A program made the translations under genes and the position numbers. Positions 26,223-43,213 of a stretch of DNA of 64,000 bases are shown here, piece by piece. This DNA is from AA29 sp041481445 (lineage in GTDB: Bacteria > Acidobacteriota > Vicinamibacteria > Fen-336). Every line of letters begins with the position of its first letter. Within the stretch, counting starts at the first letter, position 1. The notes under the pieces were generated by a model. That model made no database searches. It was given only the letters and a program-made list of their open reading frames with translations, and was not told the DNA's origin. The stretch lies in the NCBI GenBank assembly GCA_041481445.1, contig JBGPBV010000017.1, forward strand, positions 12,502 to 76,501, written 5' to 3'.

Positions 26223-26963
26223 TCAGCCCTGGAGGGGCTCGGTGGGGCCGCCACCTTCGGCGTCCTTGCGGCGGGGGGCGATGGTGACACGCCGGTCCGC
26301 TCCCTCCCCCACGCTGTAGGTCTCGAGGGACGGCCGCTCGCTCACTACCATGTGCACGATCCGCCGCTCGTACGAGTTCAGTGGCTCCGTCCGCCGCGGC
26401 TTGCCGTCCGCCTCGACCGCCTGCGCCAGCTCGAGGGCCTGGGCACGGAGGCGGGCGTCACGGTGGTCCCGATAGCCCTCGCACTGTACGGCGAGACGGC
26501 CCGACGAGAGCCGGTCCCGGTAGGCGCGCTGCAGGACGTGCTCGAGGGCCCGGAAGACCTCTCCGTCCTCTTCCAGGAGCAGCCCGCACCCCGCACCCTG
26601 GATGCGGACCACCAGGCCGTCCGCGCCCTCCTCGACGTCGGCCGAGAGGTCGACCGCCGCCGCCTCCCCCAGCGCGCGCACGAGGCCGCGGATGCTCGCG
26701 CGAACGTCGCCCGTTCCCGGGACCAGCGGCTGCTCGTCGTCCGGGCGGGCGACCGCACGCACCGGGCCCGGGCGAACCTCGCCGGCCGGGCGTCGCTCGA
26801 GCAGCACGGCGATCCGGGCCGGAGACGGGCTCACGCCCAGGCCTCCCGGCCGGCCGGGGTCCAGCACCACGTAACGGAGCCGGGCCGCCTCCAGCCCCAG
26901 GCTCCGCGCCGCCGAGGCCACGGCGTCCGCCACGTCCTGCCCGGTGAAGACGGGATCGCTCAT
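26223..26963 (-). CDS. jag: RNA-binding protein KhpB/Jag
   Basis: A 246-aa protein with the Jag N-terminal domain (TGQDVADAVASAARSLGLEA, then GRPGGLGV), a linker, a KH domain at about 110-175 (VDLSADVEEGADGLVVRIQG, then LEHVLQRAYRD) and an R3H domain (PLNSYERRIVHMVVSE) near 205. It binds RNA and, with KhpA, affects cell elongation and translation. Its place after yidC is conserved in bacteria. The ATG overlaps the yidC stop (ATGA, 26960-26963). Confidence 0.9.
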   Translation of the reverse strand: MSDPVFTGQDVADAVASAARSLGLEAARLRYVVLDPGRPGGLGVSPSPARIAVLLERRPAGEVRPGPVRAVARPDDEQPLVPGTGDVRASIRGLVRALGEAAAVDLSADVEEGADGLVVRIQGAGCGLLLEEDGEVFRALEHVLQRAYRDRLSSGRLAVQCEGYRDHRDARLRAQALELAQAVEADGKPRRTEPLNSYERRIVHMVVSERPSLETYSVGEGADRRVTIAPRRKDAEGGGPTEPLQG

Positions 26964-28678
26964 GGGCGGCGGCGCTCCTTGCGCTGTGCGCGCTCGACGT
27001 GCGTGGAGATGATCCGGAGGGTCACCGCCTGCTGCACGATCGAGCAGAGGTTGGACGAGAGCCAGTACAGGTTCAGCCCCGCGGGGGCGGCATGGAACAT
27101 CACCACCAGCACCACCGGCATGATCATCATGATGCGTTGCTGCGCCGGGTCCATGGCGGTGGGTGTCATCCTTTGCATCACGAACATGGACAGCCCCATC
27201 AGGACGGGGGTCACGAAGAGCGGGTCACGCTGGCTCAGGTCGGGGATCCAGAGGAAGGAGGCCCCCCGCAGCTCGATGGCCACCTGCAGCACGCGATAGA
27301 ACGCGATCAGGAACGGCATGGTCAGGAGCAGGGGAAGGCAGCCCACCATCATCTGCGTGCTCATGTTCATGCCGTGGCGCTCGTAGAGGGCGGCGATCTC
27401 CTTCTGCATGTCCTGGCGCTTGGGATCCAGCGCCGGCACCTTCCGATACCGCTCCTGGATGGTCCGCATCTCCGGGGACAGCTTGGCCATCTTCACGCCG
27501 TTGGCGATCGAGTAATGGCGCAGCGGGCTCATGGCGATGTTGATGAAGACGGTGAGGACGACGATCGACCAGCCGTAGTTGCCGACCCAGGTGTGGACCC
27601 AGCGCAGGAGCGCCATCAGGGGCACGACGATGGGTCCGATCCAATCCCCCACGGGGACCACGCGCGCCAGATCGTGGTCGAGGCGCGCCAGGAGCGTGTA
27701 GTCCTTGGGTCCCACGAACAGGATGGCCGTGTCCGCGGGGCCGGGGAGCGTCACCGCCGCTCCCACCGCCGCCTTCTTGCGCCCCTCCTCCGCCGGCACC
27801 TCGATCGCGCGCAGCTCCACCGTCCCCGGGACGCTCGGCGGAATCCACAGGGCCGCGAAGTGGGTGCTCTCCACGCCCGCCCAGCGGGTGTCGGTCACCG
27901 TGCGCGCGCCCCCGAGCTTGTCCGCGAGCACGCGCTCGACGCCGCGGGGCCCGTCGTAGACGGCCTGCGGCGCGTGATAGCCCTGGACCTCCATCTCGGC
28001 CGCGGTGGGGTTGCCCAGGCCCGGCCCCCAGAGCACTCGCACGGGCACGTTCCGGCCCCCACGCTTCACCCCGACCCGAACCGTGACGAGGTGTCCCGGG
28101 GCGCGGAAGCCCAGGGTCTTCTCCGCCTCCACCTCCCCGTCCGACCACCGGAACTGCAGGGAGGCCTCTCCGGACGGACCCAGCGTGACCGTCTCCGCCG
28201 AGGCCTGGAAGAGCGACTCTTGCAGGCGCGCGTCCAGCTCCGCTTCCCCCGTCTCCACGTCCAGCGCGCGGGGTCCACCGGGGATGGTCTGCACCATCTC
28301 CTCCGGCCGCCCATTGGCGTCGCGGAAGCGCTTCAGCTGCCACGAGACCAGGCGGGCCCCGCGATTCGTGAACGCGACCGCCACCTCGTCCCCCTGGACC
28401 TCGATCCGTCGCTCGCGCTCGTCCGCCACCGGCACCACCGAAGGCTGCGCCGCGGGCCGGGCGGCCGCGGCGGGCGGGACGGACGGCGGCATGCGAGCCG
28501 CTCCCGTGCCCGGTGTCCCGGAGCTGGCCGTGGCCGGCGACGCGGAGGGGTTGGGGGAGGCGCCGCCACGGGCACGAGTGGCGGGCGCCGCCGGGAAGAG
28601 GAACTGGTAGGCGGTCAGGGCCAGGAGTGAGAGGGCGACTGCGAGCAACAGGCGGCGTTCTTGGTTGGGCTCTTCCAT
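26960..28678 (-). CDS. yidC: Membrane protein insertase YidC
   Basis: A 572-aa insertase with an N-terminal membrane anchor (LLLAVALSLLALTAYQFLF), a Pro/Ala-rich linker and a large periplasmic beta-sandwich domain at about 90-340. The conserved five-helix insertase core spans about 355-560 (NYGWSIVVLTVFINIAMSP, then KMAKLSPEMRTIQERY). The presence of the periplasmic domain marks the Gram-negative type. It inserts and folds inner-membrane proteins alone or with Sec. It is co-oriented with yidD, rnpA and rpmH. Confidence 0.96.
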   Translation of the reverse strand: MEEPNQERRLLLAVALSLLALTAYQFLFPAAPATRARGGASPNPSASPATASSGTPGTGAARMPPSVPPAAAARPAAQPSVVPVADERERRIEVQGDEVAVAFTNRGARLVSWQLKRFRDANGRPEEMVQTIPGGPRALDVETGEAELDARLQESLFQASAETVTLGPSGEASLQFRWSDGEVEAEKTLGFRAPGHLVTVRVGVKRGGRNVPVRVLWGPGLGNPTAAEMEVQGYHAPQAVYDGPRGVERVLADKLGGARTVTDTRWAGVESTHFAALWIPPSVPGTVELRAIEVPAEEGRKKAAVGAAVTLPGPADTAILFVGPKDYTLLARLDHDLARVVPVGDWIGPIVVPLMALLRWVHTWVGNYGWSIVVLTVFINIAMSPLRHYSIANGVKMAKLSPEMRTIQERYRKVPALDPKRQDMQKEIAALYERHGMNMSTQMMVGCLPLLLTMPFLIAFYRVLQVAIELRGASFLWIPDLSQRDPLFVTPVLMGLSMFVMQRMTPTAMDPAQQRIMMIMPVVLVVMFHAAPAGLNLYWLSSNLCSIVQQAVTLRIISTHVERAQRKERRRP

Positions 28679-28693
28679 CGATGGTCCTTCTCG

Positions 28694-28957
28694 CTAGGGC
28701 ACGGGGTCGAAGCCGCCGGGGTGGAACGGGTGGCAACGCAGGATCCGCCGCGCGCCCAGCCAAGCGCCCCGCGCCGCCCCGTGGCGCCGGACCGCTTCCT
28801 CGGTGTAGACGCTGCAACTCGGCACGTAGCGGCAGTAGCCTCCGATCAAGGGGGCCAGGGTCACACGGTAGACCTCAATGAGCAGGAGGAGCGCTCGGCC
28901 GGCCAGCCCGGGACGCCCCTCGCGCGGCGAGGCGCCGGAGGCGCTCTCGGTACTCAC
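28694..28957 (-). CDS. yidD: Membrane protein insertion efficiency factor YidD
   Basis: An 87-aa protein with the YidD signature CRYVPSCSVYTEEAVRRHG and the C-terminal ILRCHPFHPGGFDPVP. It helps YidC-dependent insertion. The start is the GTG at 28957: GGAGG lies 6 nt upstream and this gives the usual short N-terminus. The first 83 bp overlap the 3' end of rnpA in another frame, a common arrangement in the rpmH-rnpA-yidD-yidC cluster. Confidence 0.9.
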   Translation of the reverse strand: MSTESASGASPREGRPGLAGRALLLLIEVYRVTLAPLIGGYCRYVPSCSVYTEEAVRRHGAARGAWLGARRILRCHPFHPGGFDPVP

Positions 28958-29276
28958 GCTCGACCTCCATCTGCGTACGGCCCAGGATCTCGCGCTTCGG
29001 TATGAGGACCAGGTCGAACCCGGCCAGGATCTTCTGAAGGCGGAAGGTCTCTCGGAGCAGCCGCTTGGCTCGATTGCGCTCGACGGCCGAGCCCACCTTC
29101 CGTGAGGCGGCCAGCCCAAGGCGGCTGTACGGGCGACCATTCGCGGCCGCCACCATCAGGAACAGCGGCCCGTCGAGGCGGATCCCCTTCCGGAACGCCT
29201 TCCGGAACTCGGCCCCCCGGACGAGGCGCTCGGCGGGCCTGATTCGCGCTCGAGGCGCCGCCCCAAGGGGCCTCAG
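28875..29276 (-). CDS. rnpA: Ribonuclease P protein component RnpA, unusual start
   Basis: Protein subunit of RNase P (about 133 aa) for tRNA 5' maturation. The RNR signature region is clear ([20 protein letters not shown], then LLRE). The conserved N-terminal block [20 protein letters not shown] lies upstream of the first ATG in the frame (29156), so that ATG is not the natural start. No ATG, GTG or TTG occurs between it and a TAG at 29426. A CTG at 29276 overlaps the rpmH stop as CTGA, the same geometry as the many GTGA junctions here, and is taken as the probable start. Confidence 0.85.
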   Translation of the reverse strand: MRPLGAAPRARIRPAERLVRGAEFRKAFRKGIRLDGPLFLMVAAANGRPYSRLGLAASRKVGSAVERNRAKRLLRETFRLQKILAGFDLVLIPKREILGRTQMEVEREYRERLRRLAARGASRAGRPSAPPAH

Positions 29277-29407
29277 GCCCCGATCCGCTTGCGACCCTTC
29301 TGGCGGCGCCTCTTGAGGACGAGGCGACCCCCCTTGGTCCGCATCCGCACCAGGAAGCCGTGCGTCCGCTTCCGCTTGCGATTGTTCGGCTGGAAGGTCC
29401 GTTTCAT
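29273..29407 (-). CDS. rpmH: Large ribosomal subunit protein bL34
   Basis: A 44-aa basic protein, [20 protein letters not shown] at the N-terminus, the typical L34 sequence. It is too short to stand out by length but unmistakable. It is first in the leftward rpmH-rnpA-yidD-yidC-jag transcript. A good promoter lies 67-96 bp upstream of its ATG. The rnpA frame is open across the entire gene. Confidence 0.96.
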   Translation of the reverse strand: MKRTFQPNNRKRKRTHGFLVRMRTKGGRLVLKRRRQKGRKRIGA

Positions 29408-29473
29408 GGCTGATGTCCCGGCCCTAGGACCGCGCCCCCGATGGGCGTCGACATGCCTTCGGGCAAAGTCGCA

Positions 29474-29503
29474 AGTCTACCGGAATCTGGCCTTTCCTGT
29501 CAA
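29474..29503 (-). promoter_or_regulatory. Probable sigma-70 promoter of rpmH
   Basis: On the minus strand, a perfect TTGACA (29503-29498) is followed after 18 bp by TAGACT (29479-29474). Transcription would start near 29467, giving a leader of about 60 nt before the rpmH ATG at 29407. Confidence 0.6.
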
Positions 29504-29559
29504 CGTAACTCCGCGCGGGAGCGGCCCGGAAGCGTTGTCTCGGGCAGGCGCCGTGTGAT

Positions 29560-29780
29560 ACCGTAACTCGGTTTGGCGAGAGGGATCCGCCGGCCTTTCC
29601 ATCTCTCGAAACCGCGCTTTTCCACAGGTGTTGAAATCTCTGTGCAAAAAGGGCTTTGTCAGAAGGCTTTCACTGCGGCGGATCGTCTGCGTCTTGTAAG
29701 TAGCTGATTCTTAATGTCTTATCTGAGTACGCCGCTCGTGGGTGGGCCACCCGTGGCGCGGCCGCTGGGAGTGTGAGCAC
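29560..29780. other. Candidate chromosome origin (oriC) and dnaA promoter region
   Basis: The gap 29408-29780 is the only stretch over 300 bp without a gene, and it is where leftward and rightward genes diverge. TTTTCCACA at 29618-29626 and, on the other strand, TTTTGCACA at 29649-29641 each match the DnaA box TTATNCACA at 8 of 9 positions. They face each other 14 bp apart. The stretch 29690-29730 (TAAGTAGCTGATTCTTAATG and following) is markedly A+T-richer than its surroundings and could unwind. A weak TTGTAA-17-TCTTAT promoter for dnaA overlaps it. Whether this gap or the dnaA-dnaN gap is the functional origin cannot be decided here. Confidence 0.6.
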
Positions 29781-31094
29781 TTGGACGCGCCGCTGAACCT
29801 CTGGGACGACGTCCTGGCCAAGGTCGAATCCAAGGTCAACCGTCACAGCTTCGCCACATGGTTCCGGCCCACCACCTCTCTCGGCCTGCAGGGATCCACG
29901 CTGCACGTCCGCGTGCCCAACGTGCAGTTCAAGGACTGGCTCGCGAAGAACTATCAGGGCGTGATCGCGGAGGCGCTCGCGGAGCTCGGGGCCGGACAGG
30001 TCCACGTCCACTTCGACTGCGAGCCGGACGCCCCTCCCTTCGCCGAAGCCCCTTCCGACAGGGACGCCCCCACCCTGGCCGCGCTCAACCCCAAGTACAC
30101 GTTCGAGAGCTTCGTGGTCGGCTCCTCCAACCAGTTCGCCCACGCCGCCGCGCGCGCCGTGGCCGAGATCCCGTCCAAGAGCTACAACCCCCTCTTCCTC
30201 TACGGGGGCGTGGGGCTGGGCAAGACCCACCTCATGCACGCGATCGGTCACTACATCCAGGCCCGGAACCGGAGCGTCCTCAACCTGCTCTACATCTCCT
30301 CCGATCGCTTCATCAACGAGATGATCAACGCCATCCGCTTCGACCGCCTCCCCGCTTTCCGCCAGAAGTACCGCGCCATCGACGTGCTCCTCGTCGACGA
30401 CATCCAGTTCATCGCGGGCAAGGACCGCACCCAGGAGGAGTTCTTCCACATCTTCAACGCGCTCCACGACGCGCAGAAGCAGATCGTGATATCGAGCGAC
30501 TGCCCGCCGCGCCAGATCCCCACCCTCGAAGAGCGCCTGCACAGCCGGTTCGAATGGGGCCTCATCGCCGACATCCAGCCTCCCGACATCGAGACCAAGG
30601 TGGCCATCCTCCGCAAGAAGGCGGAAGCGGAGCGGGTCGAGATCCCGGAGAACGTGGCCCTCTTCATCGCCAGCAAGGTGAAGACGAACATCCGGGAGCT
30701 GGAGGGCAGCCTCATCCGGCTGATCGCCTATTCCAGCCTGACCGGCCGCGACATCGACCTCGGCCTCACCCAGGAGATCCTCAAGGACCTTCTCCACACC
30801 GAGGAGAAGCCGATCACGATCGAGATGATCCAGAAGTTCGTGGCCGACCACTACAACGTCAAGCTCACCGAGCTCAAGGCCAAGAACAACTCCAAGTCGG
30901 TGGCGGAGCCCCGCCAGATCGCGATGTACCTGACCAAGACCCTCACCGACGCGAGCCTCCCCGAGATCGGCAAGGGTTTCGGGGGCAAGCACCACTCGAC
31001 CGTCATCCATTCCATCCGGAAGATCGACACCATGCGCAAGCGGGACCCCGAGTTCGACCGCCTCATCAACAGCTTCGTGCAGTCATTCAAATGA
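29781..31094 (+). CDS. dnaA: Chromosomal replication initiator DnaA
   Basis: Initiator ATPase (437 aa). Domain I is at the N-terminus ([20 protein letters not shown]). A short domain II follows, then the AAA+ domain with [33 protein letters not shown] and a sensor region. Domain IV has the DnaA-box-binding signature [15 protein letters not shown] near the C-terminus. The TTG at 29781 is chosen: GGGAG lies 9 bp upstream and it gives a normal N-terminus, whereas the in-frame GTG at 29742 adds an unrelated 13 residues. Confidence 0.96.
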   Translation: MDAPLNLWDDVLAKVESKVNRHSFATWFRPTTSLGLQGSTLHVRVPNVQFKDWLAKNYQGVIAEALAELGAGQVHVHFDCEPDAPPFAEAPSDRDAPTLAALNPKYTFESFVVGSSNQFAHAAARAVAEIPSKSYNPLFLYGGVGLGKTHLMHAIGHYIQARNRSVLNLLYISSDRFINEMINAIRFDRLPAFRQKYRAIDVLLVDDIQFIAGKDRTQEEFFHIFNALHDAQKQIVISSDCPPRQIPTLEERLHSRFEWGLIADIQPPDIETKVAILRKKAEAERVEIPENVALFIASKVKTNIRELEGSLIRLIAYSSLTGRDIDLGLTQEILKDLLHTEEKPITIEMIQKFVADHYNVKLTELKAKNNSKSVAEPRQIAMYLTKTLTDASLPEIGKGFGGKHHSTVIHSIRKIDTMRKRDPEFDRLINSFVQSFK

Positions 31095-31105
31095 CCTTGC
31101 GCCAC

Positions 31106-31212
31106 TTTTCCACGCACGATCCACCGCCGGCCGCCCTCCTCGGGAGCGCGGGCCCGCGCGTGCACAGCCGCTCGGCACAGCCCCTCTCGCCGTGCACAGC
31201 CGCATGCACAGG
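31106..31212. repeat. GCACAG repeat cluster and DnaA-box-like site between dnaA and dnaN
   Basis: The dnaA-dnaN gap (31095-31320) holds TTTTCCACG at 31106-31114 (7 of 9 to the DnaA box), an exact 13-mer CGTGCACAGCCGC at 31159-31171 and 31191-31203 (32 bp apart, about three helical turns), and partial copies GGCACAGCC and ATGCACAGG. This regular phasing suggests protein binding, for example DnaA control of dnaN or a second part of the origin. The remaining gap holds the dnaN ribosome-binding site. Confidence 0.45.
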
Positions 31213-31320
31213 CCAACCCCCGGTTCCTGCGCCGGTTGCCGCCCTTTCCGCCGCTTCCGCAGGACCTCTCGACTTCCGTGAGAATTATCTTGTCCTCAAA
31301 GGACCAGGAGAGGAGAGCTG

Positions 31321-32424
31321 ATGGAGATCGTCGTTCGGAAGGCCGAGCTCGTGAAGGAGCTCTCGCTCGTGCAGGGGATCGTCGAGCGCAAGAACTCCAT
31401 CCCCATCCTTTCCAACGTCCTCGCCGAGGCCAGGAGCGGGGAGCTGCGCATCGCGGCCACGGACCTCGACGTCTCCCTGCGCTGCGGGTGCCCGGCCCAG
31501 GTCGTGGCCGACGGGGCGATCACGCTCGGAGCCAAGAAGCTCTACGAGATCGCGCGGTCCCTCCCCGAGAGCGAAGTGCGTCTGAAGGTGCTGCCCGACT
31601 CGTGGGCCTCCATCGAGTGCGAGCGGGTGACCTTCAAGATGGCCGGCCTGCCCAAGGAGGACTTCCCGGCCCTGCCCGAGGGCAAGCCCAGCCGGGGTAT
31701 CGAGATCCCGGGCGACGTCCTGCGTGACCTCATCGCGCGGACGGCCTTCGCCATCACCGCGGAGGATGCGCGCTACTACCTGGCGGGGGCGCTCCTGGTG
31801 CTGGACAAGGACGGGGCGGCCATGGTCGCCACGGACGGGCATCGCCTCTCGTATGCGCATCGCAAGACCACGCTCAAGGTCGCCGAGCCCGTGCGTGTCC
31901 TCATCCCCCGGAAGGCCATCCACGAGATCGCCCGGCTCCTGGAGACCGAGGACGCCGCCACCTTCCAGCAGGTCGAGAACCACCTGGTGTTCGTGGTGGG
32001 CGGGCGCACGCTGGCCTCGAAGATGATCGAAGGCCAGTTCCCGGCCTTCGAGAAGGTGATCAGCCTGACCGGCGACAAGGTCGTGGCCCTCGAACGCGAG
32101 CGCCTGGCCACCGCGATCCGGCGCGTCAGCCTGCTCTCGTCGGAGCGGAGCCGGGCCGTCCGTCTCAGCCTGGGTCCGGGGAAGCTCGACCTGGCCGCCT
32201 CCAGCCCGGACCTGGGGGAGGCGCGCGAGTCGCTCACCGCCGACTACCAGGGAGCGACGGTGGAGATCGGGTTCAACTCGCAATATCTGCTCGATTTCCT
32301 CGGAGTGGCGGGATCGGAGTCGGTCTCGCTGGAGCTGAAGGACCAGGAGAGCCAGGGGATGTTCCGGCCCCAGGGGGACGGCGCCACGGACTATCGGTAC
32401 GTGGTCATGCCGATGAGGCTCTAG
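31321..32424 (+). CDS. dnaN: DNA polymerase III beta sliding clamp
   Basis: Processivity clamp (367 aa) made of three similar domains, with ELVKELSLVQGIVERKNSIP at the N-terminus and VVMPMRL at the C-terminus as in DnaN. A strong AGGAGAGGAGAG Shine-Dalgarno directly precedes the ATG. It stands in the classical dnaA-dnaN-recF-gyrB order. Confidence 0.97.
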   Translation: MEIVVRKAELVKELSLVQGIVERKNSIPILSNVLAEARSGELRIAATDLDVSLRCGCPAQVVADGAITLGAKKLYEIARSLPESEVRLKVLPDSWASIECERVTFKMAGLPKEDFPALPEGKPSRGIEIPGDVLRDLIARTAFAITAEDARYYLAGALLVLDKDGAAMVATDGHRLSYAHRKTTLKVAEPVRVLIPRKAIHEIARLLETEDAATFQQVENHLVFVVGGRTLASKMIEGQFPAFEKVISLTGDKVVALERERLATAIRRVSLLSSERSRAVRLSLGPGKLDLAASSPDLGEARESLTADYQGATVEIGFNSQYLLDFLGVAGSESVSLELKDQESQGMFRPQGDGATDYRYVVMPMRL

Positions 32425-32440
32425 GCGCCCGGGAGTGTGG

Positions 32441-38449
<6,009 letters not shown>

Positions 38450-38453
<4 letters not shown>

Positions 38454-39118
38454 TCAAGCGTGGAGGCGTGACGCTGGCGGCGGTCGTGGCCCTCGCGGGG
38501 GTGGCCTGCGGGCATCCCGAGAAGAGCGTGGTCGACCAGTACTTCAACGCCGTCAACGCCAAGGACACGCAGACCCTGTCCAGCTTCGCGGCCGTCACCT
38601 TCGAGAAGAAGGTGGACCGCTGGTCGATCAAGGAGACGCTCGCGGACGACACGAAGCCGGCTCCCCTGCCCGACCTCGTCCAGAAGGCCAAGGACGCGGA
38701 CGCGGCGGTGGCCGCCAACAAGAAGGCGGCCAGCGCCTGGTCGCTCGACCGGCTCAACGACCTGGAGACGGTGCGCGACGCGCGCAAGGCCAACAAGCCC
38801 GTCCCGGCCAAGCTGAGCGAGGTGGCCGAGAAGTGGGACGACTTCAACAACAAGGACCGCGACCTCAAGAAGGCGGTGGCCACCGCCAAGGAAGCCTTGG
38901 AGCGCGAGAAGCGCTCGGTGTCGCGGTCGATCGGCGACGTCGACGACGTGGAGTCGCTCAAGGGCACGGTCACGGAGAAGCAGATCGAGATCGACCTCAC
39001 CATCGGCGGCCAGGTCCAGCCCCACGTCATGACCCTGCGCAAGTACGATCTCCAGCGCGAAAGCGGCCCGCGGGTGATGAGCCGCTGGGTCATCCAGAAC
39101 CTGCAGCCCAAGGCCTAG
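38450..39118 (+). CDS. Predicted lipoprotein of unknown function, coupled to gyrA
   Basis: A 222-aa protein with a lipoprotein signal (TLAAVVALAGVAC, Cys at residue 20). The next 30 residues, VVDQYFNAVNAKDTQTLSSF, resemble the start of a SnoaL/NTF2-like fold. The rest is Lys/Glu/Asp-rich helices that may form a coiled coil at about 85-165, then two beta strands (EIDLTIGGQVQPHVMTL). The ATG overlaps the gyrA stop (ATGA, 38450-38453). No family is recognised. Co-translation with gyrase is probably positional only. Confidence 0.75.
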
Positions 39119-39139
39119 GGGCCGGGGCCGGATCCGCTC

Positions 39140-41341
39140 CTAGAGCAGCTCCAGGCCGGCGTAGCGGGCGACCAGGCGCTTGGCGCCGATGCCGAGGAAC
39201 GACACCGTCAGCTTGAGGTCGTCGCCCGCGCCCTCGCGGCGGACGACGGTGCCGACCCCGAAGAGCGGATGCCGTACGCGCGCCCCCGGACGGATCTCAC
39301 CCAGGCCGTGGGCGGCGGGGGGCGTCACGACGTCGGGGGTGCGCCAGGCCGGGGTTACGCCGGCCGGCCGCCGGGGGGGCGCCCAGGTGGGGGTGGCCCG
39401 CGGCTCTCCCGTCACCTCCAGGCGCTCGCGCGGGATCTCGGTCAGGAAGCGGCTCGGCTCGCTCGTCCGGCGCTGCCCGAACACCTGGCGGCTGGACGCC
39501 CAGCTCAGGTGCAGCCGCTCCATCGCACGCGTCATCCCGACGTAGAGCAGCCGCCGTTCCTCTTCCAGCGCATCCGGCTTGCTGAGGCTGCGGGTGTGCG
39601 GGGAAAGGCCTTCCTCCAGGCCGACCAGGAACACGCACTCGAATTCCAGGCCCTTCGCGGAGTGGAGGGTCATCAGGGTGACGGGCGCGTCGTCCCGGAT
39701 CTGGTCGGTGTCGCTCAGGAGCGAGACCTGGTCGAGGAAGCCGGCCAGGCTGGGCGCCTCGTCGCGCATCTCGTAGTCGGCGGCGGCGGAGAGCAGCTCG
39801 GCCAGGTTCTCCAGCCGGTCCTGGCTCTCCTGCGAGTCCTCCTGGGCCAGGGCGGCCGAGTACCCGGTGAGCTCGAGGATCCGGCTCAGGAGGTCCTTGA
39901 TCGACAGGCCCTCGGCCTCCCCCCGCAACCTCTCCACGAGGTCGCGGAAGCGGCGCAGGGGCTGCGTGGCCCGCGCCGGGAGGAGCGCCTCCTCGTCCAC
40001 CGCGGCCAGGCCGTCCCACAGTGATGTCCCGCGCTCGACCGCGGCGCGCTCGATTTCCTCCACCGTGCGCGAGCCGATCCCCCGGGGAGGCACGTTGATG
40101 ACTCGCCGCAGGGCGATGGGGTCGGCGGGGTTGCGCAGGAGCCGCAGGTAGGCGAGGAGGTCCTTCACCTCCTTGCGCTCGTAGAAGCCGACGCCACCCA
40201 CGACGATGTAGGGCAGGCCCTGGCGCATGAGGGCCTCTTCCAGGAGCCGGCTCTGCGCGTTCATGCGGAAGAGCACGGCCGCCCGCCCCTCGTGCCGCAG
40301 GGCGGCGATGCGGCTCACCACCCATTGCGCCTCCTGGAACTCGTCGCCGGCCTGGTGCAGGCGCACGGCCTCCCCCGCCGTCTTGACCGCGCGCAGGGTC
40401 TTGCCCTTGCGCTTCTCGTTGTGGGCGACCAGGGCGGAGGCGGCGTCGAGGATGCCCTGTCGGGAGCGGTAGTTCTCCTCCAGCCGCAGCACGCGCGCCC
40501 CCGGAAAGTCGTGCTCGAAGTCGAGGATGTTCTGGATGTCGGCGCCGCGCCAGGAGTAGATCGACTGGTCCTCGTCGCCCACCACCGTCACGTTCCCCTT
40601 CGGTCCCACGAGGTGCCGGATGAGCTCGTATTGCGCGCGGTTGGTGTCCTGGTACTCGTCGACCAGGACGTACTGGAAGCGCCGGCGGTAGGACTCGCGC
40701 ACGTGCTCGTTGCCCGCGAGCAGCTCGACCGCGTGCAGGAGGAGGTCGTCGAAGTCCAGGGCGTTGGCCGCGCGCAGGGTCTGGTGATAGCGCTCGGCCA
40801 CCCGCGCCAGGGTCTGCGCGGCCACGGAATCGCTCTCCTCCTCCTCGGGGTCGCGCCCCGAGTTCTTGCGCGTGGAGATGCGCGAGAGGAGCCGTCGGGG
40901 CGGGTTCAGCTTCTCGGGAAGGTCGAGGGCCCGGAGGGCCTCCCGCACGGCCTGGAGCTGGTCGGCCTCGTCGTAGATCACGAAATCCGGGCTGAGCCCG
41001 GCCGCCGCCGCCTCCCGCCGCAGCAGCCGGACGCACAGGCTGTGGAAGGTCGAGATCCAGCTCTTGAGCGGCGCCCCCGGCAGCAGCGCCCCCGTGCGCG
41101 CCTTCATCTCCCCCGCCGCCTTGTTGGTGAAGGTCACGGCCAGGATGGCATCGGAAGGCACGCCCTTCTCGCGTACGAGGAAGGCGATCCGGTGGGTGAT
41201 GACGCGCGTCTTGCCGCTGCCGGCGCCGGCCAGGATGAGGACGGGACCGTCCGTGGTCAGGACGGCTTCGTGCTGCTGGGAGTTGAGCCCCTCGAGAAGG
41301 GGAGAGTCTTCGGCGGACACGGGAACCAGCGATCGTACCAC
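39140..41341 (-). CDS. pcrA: UvrD/PcrA-type 3'-5' DNA helicase
   Basis: Superfamily 1A helicase (733 aa). LNSQQHEAVLTTDGPVLIL precedes Walker A AGAGSGKTRVITHRIA. Later motifs are VLVDEYQDTNRAQYELI (motif II), VGDEDQSIYSWRGA (III), and MTLHSAKGLEFECVFLVGLE with VGMTRA (V and VI). A C-terminal Tudor-like tail ends VARYAGLELL. It acts in excision and mismatch repair and in removal of RecA or transcription blocks. The start is a GTG at 41341; an in-frame GTG at 41320 is equally possible. It lies 21 bp after glmS. Confidence 0.93.
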   Translation of the reverse strand: MVRSLVPVSAEDSPLLEGLNSQQHEAVLTTDGPVLILAGAGSGKTRVITHRIAFLVREKGVPSDAILAVTFTNKAAGEMKARTGALLPGAPLKSWISTFHSLCVRLLRREAAAAGLSPDFVIYDEADQLQAVREALRALDLPEKLNPPRRLLSRISTRKNSGRDPEEEESDSVAAQTLARVAERYHQTLRAANALDFDDLLLHAVELLAGNEHVRESYRRRFQYVLVDEYQDTNRAQYELIRHLVGPKGNVTVVGDEDQSIYSWRGADIQNILDFEHDFPGARVLRLEENYRSRQGILDAASALVAHNEKRKGKTLRAVKTAGEAVRLHQAGDEFQEAQWVVSRIAALRHEGRAAVLFRMNAQSRLLEEALMRQGLPYIVVGGVGFYERKEVKDLLAYLRLLRNPADPIALRRVINVPPRGIGSRTVEEIERAAVERGTSLWDGLAAVDEEALLPARATQPLRRFRDLVERLRGEAEGLSIKDLLSRILELTGYSAALAQEDSQESQDRLENLAELLSAAADYEMRDEAPSLAGFLDQVSLLSDTDQIRDDAPVTLMTLHSAKGLEFECVFLVGLEEGLSPHTRSLSKPDALEEERRLLYVGMTRAMERLHLSWASSRQVFGQRRTSEPSRFLTEIPRERLEVTGEPRATPTWAPPRRPAGVTPAWRTPDVVTPPAAHGLGEIRPGARVRHPLFGVGTVVRREGAGDDLKLTVSFLGIGAKRLVARYAGLELL

Positions 41342-41362
41342 GTGGCCGGCCCGACGGACCTC

Positions 41363-43204
<1,842 letters not shown>

Positions 43205-43213
43205 GGTGCCGGG

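Noticed and set aside
43205..43213. glmS ribozyme or riboswitch before glmS
   Set aside because: Only 9 bp separate glmU and glmS, so no structured leader fits.
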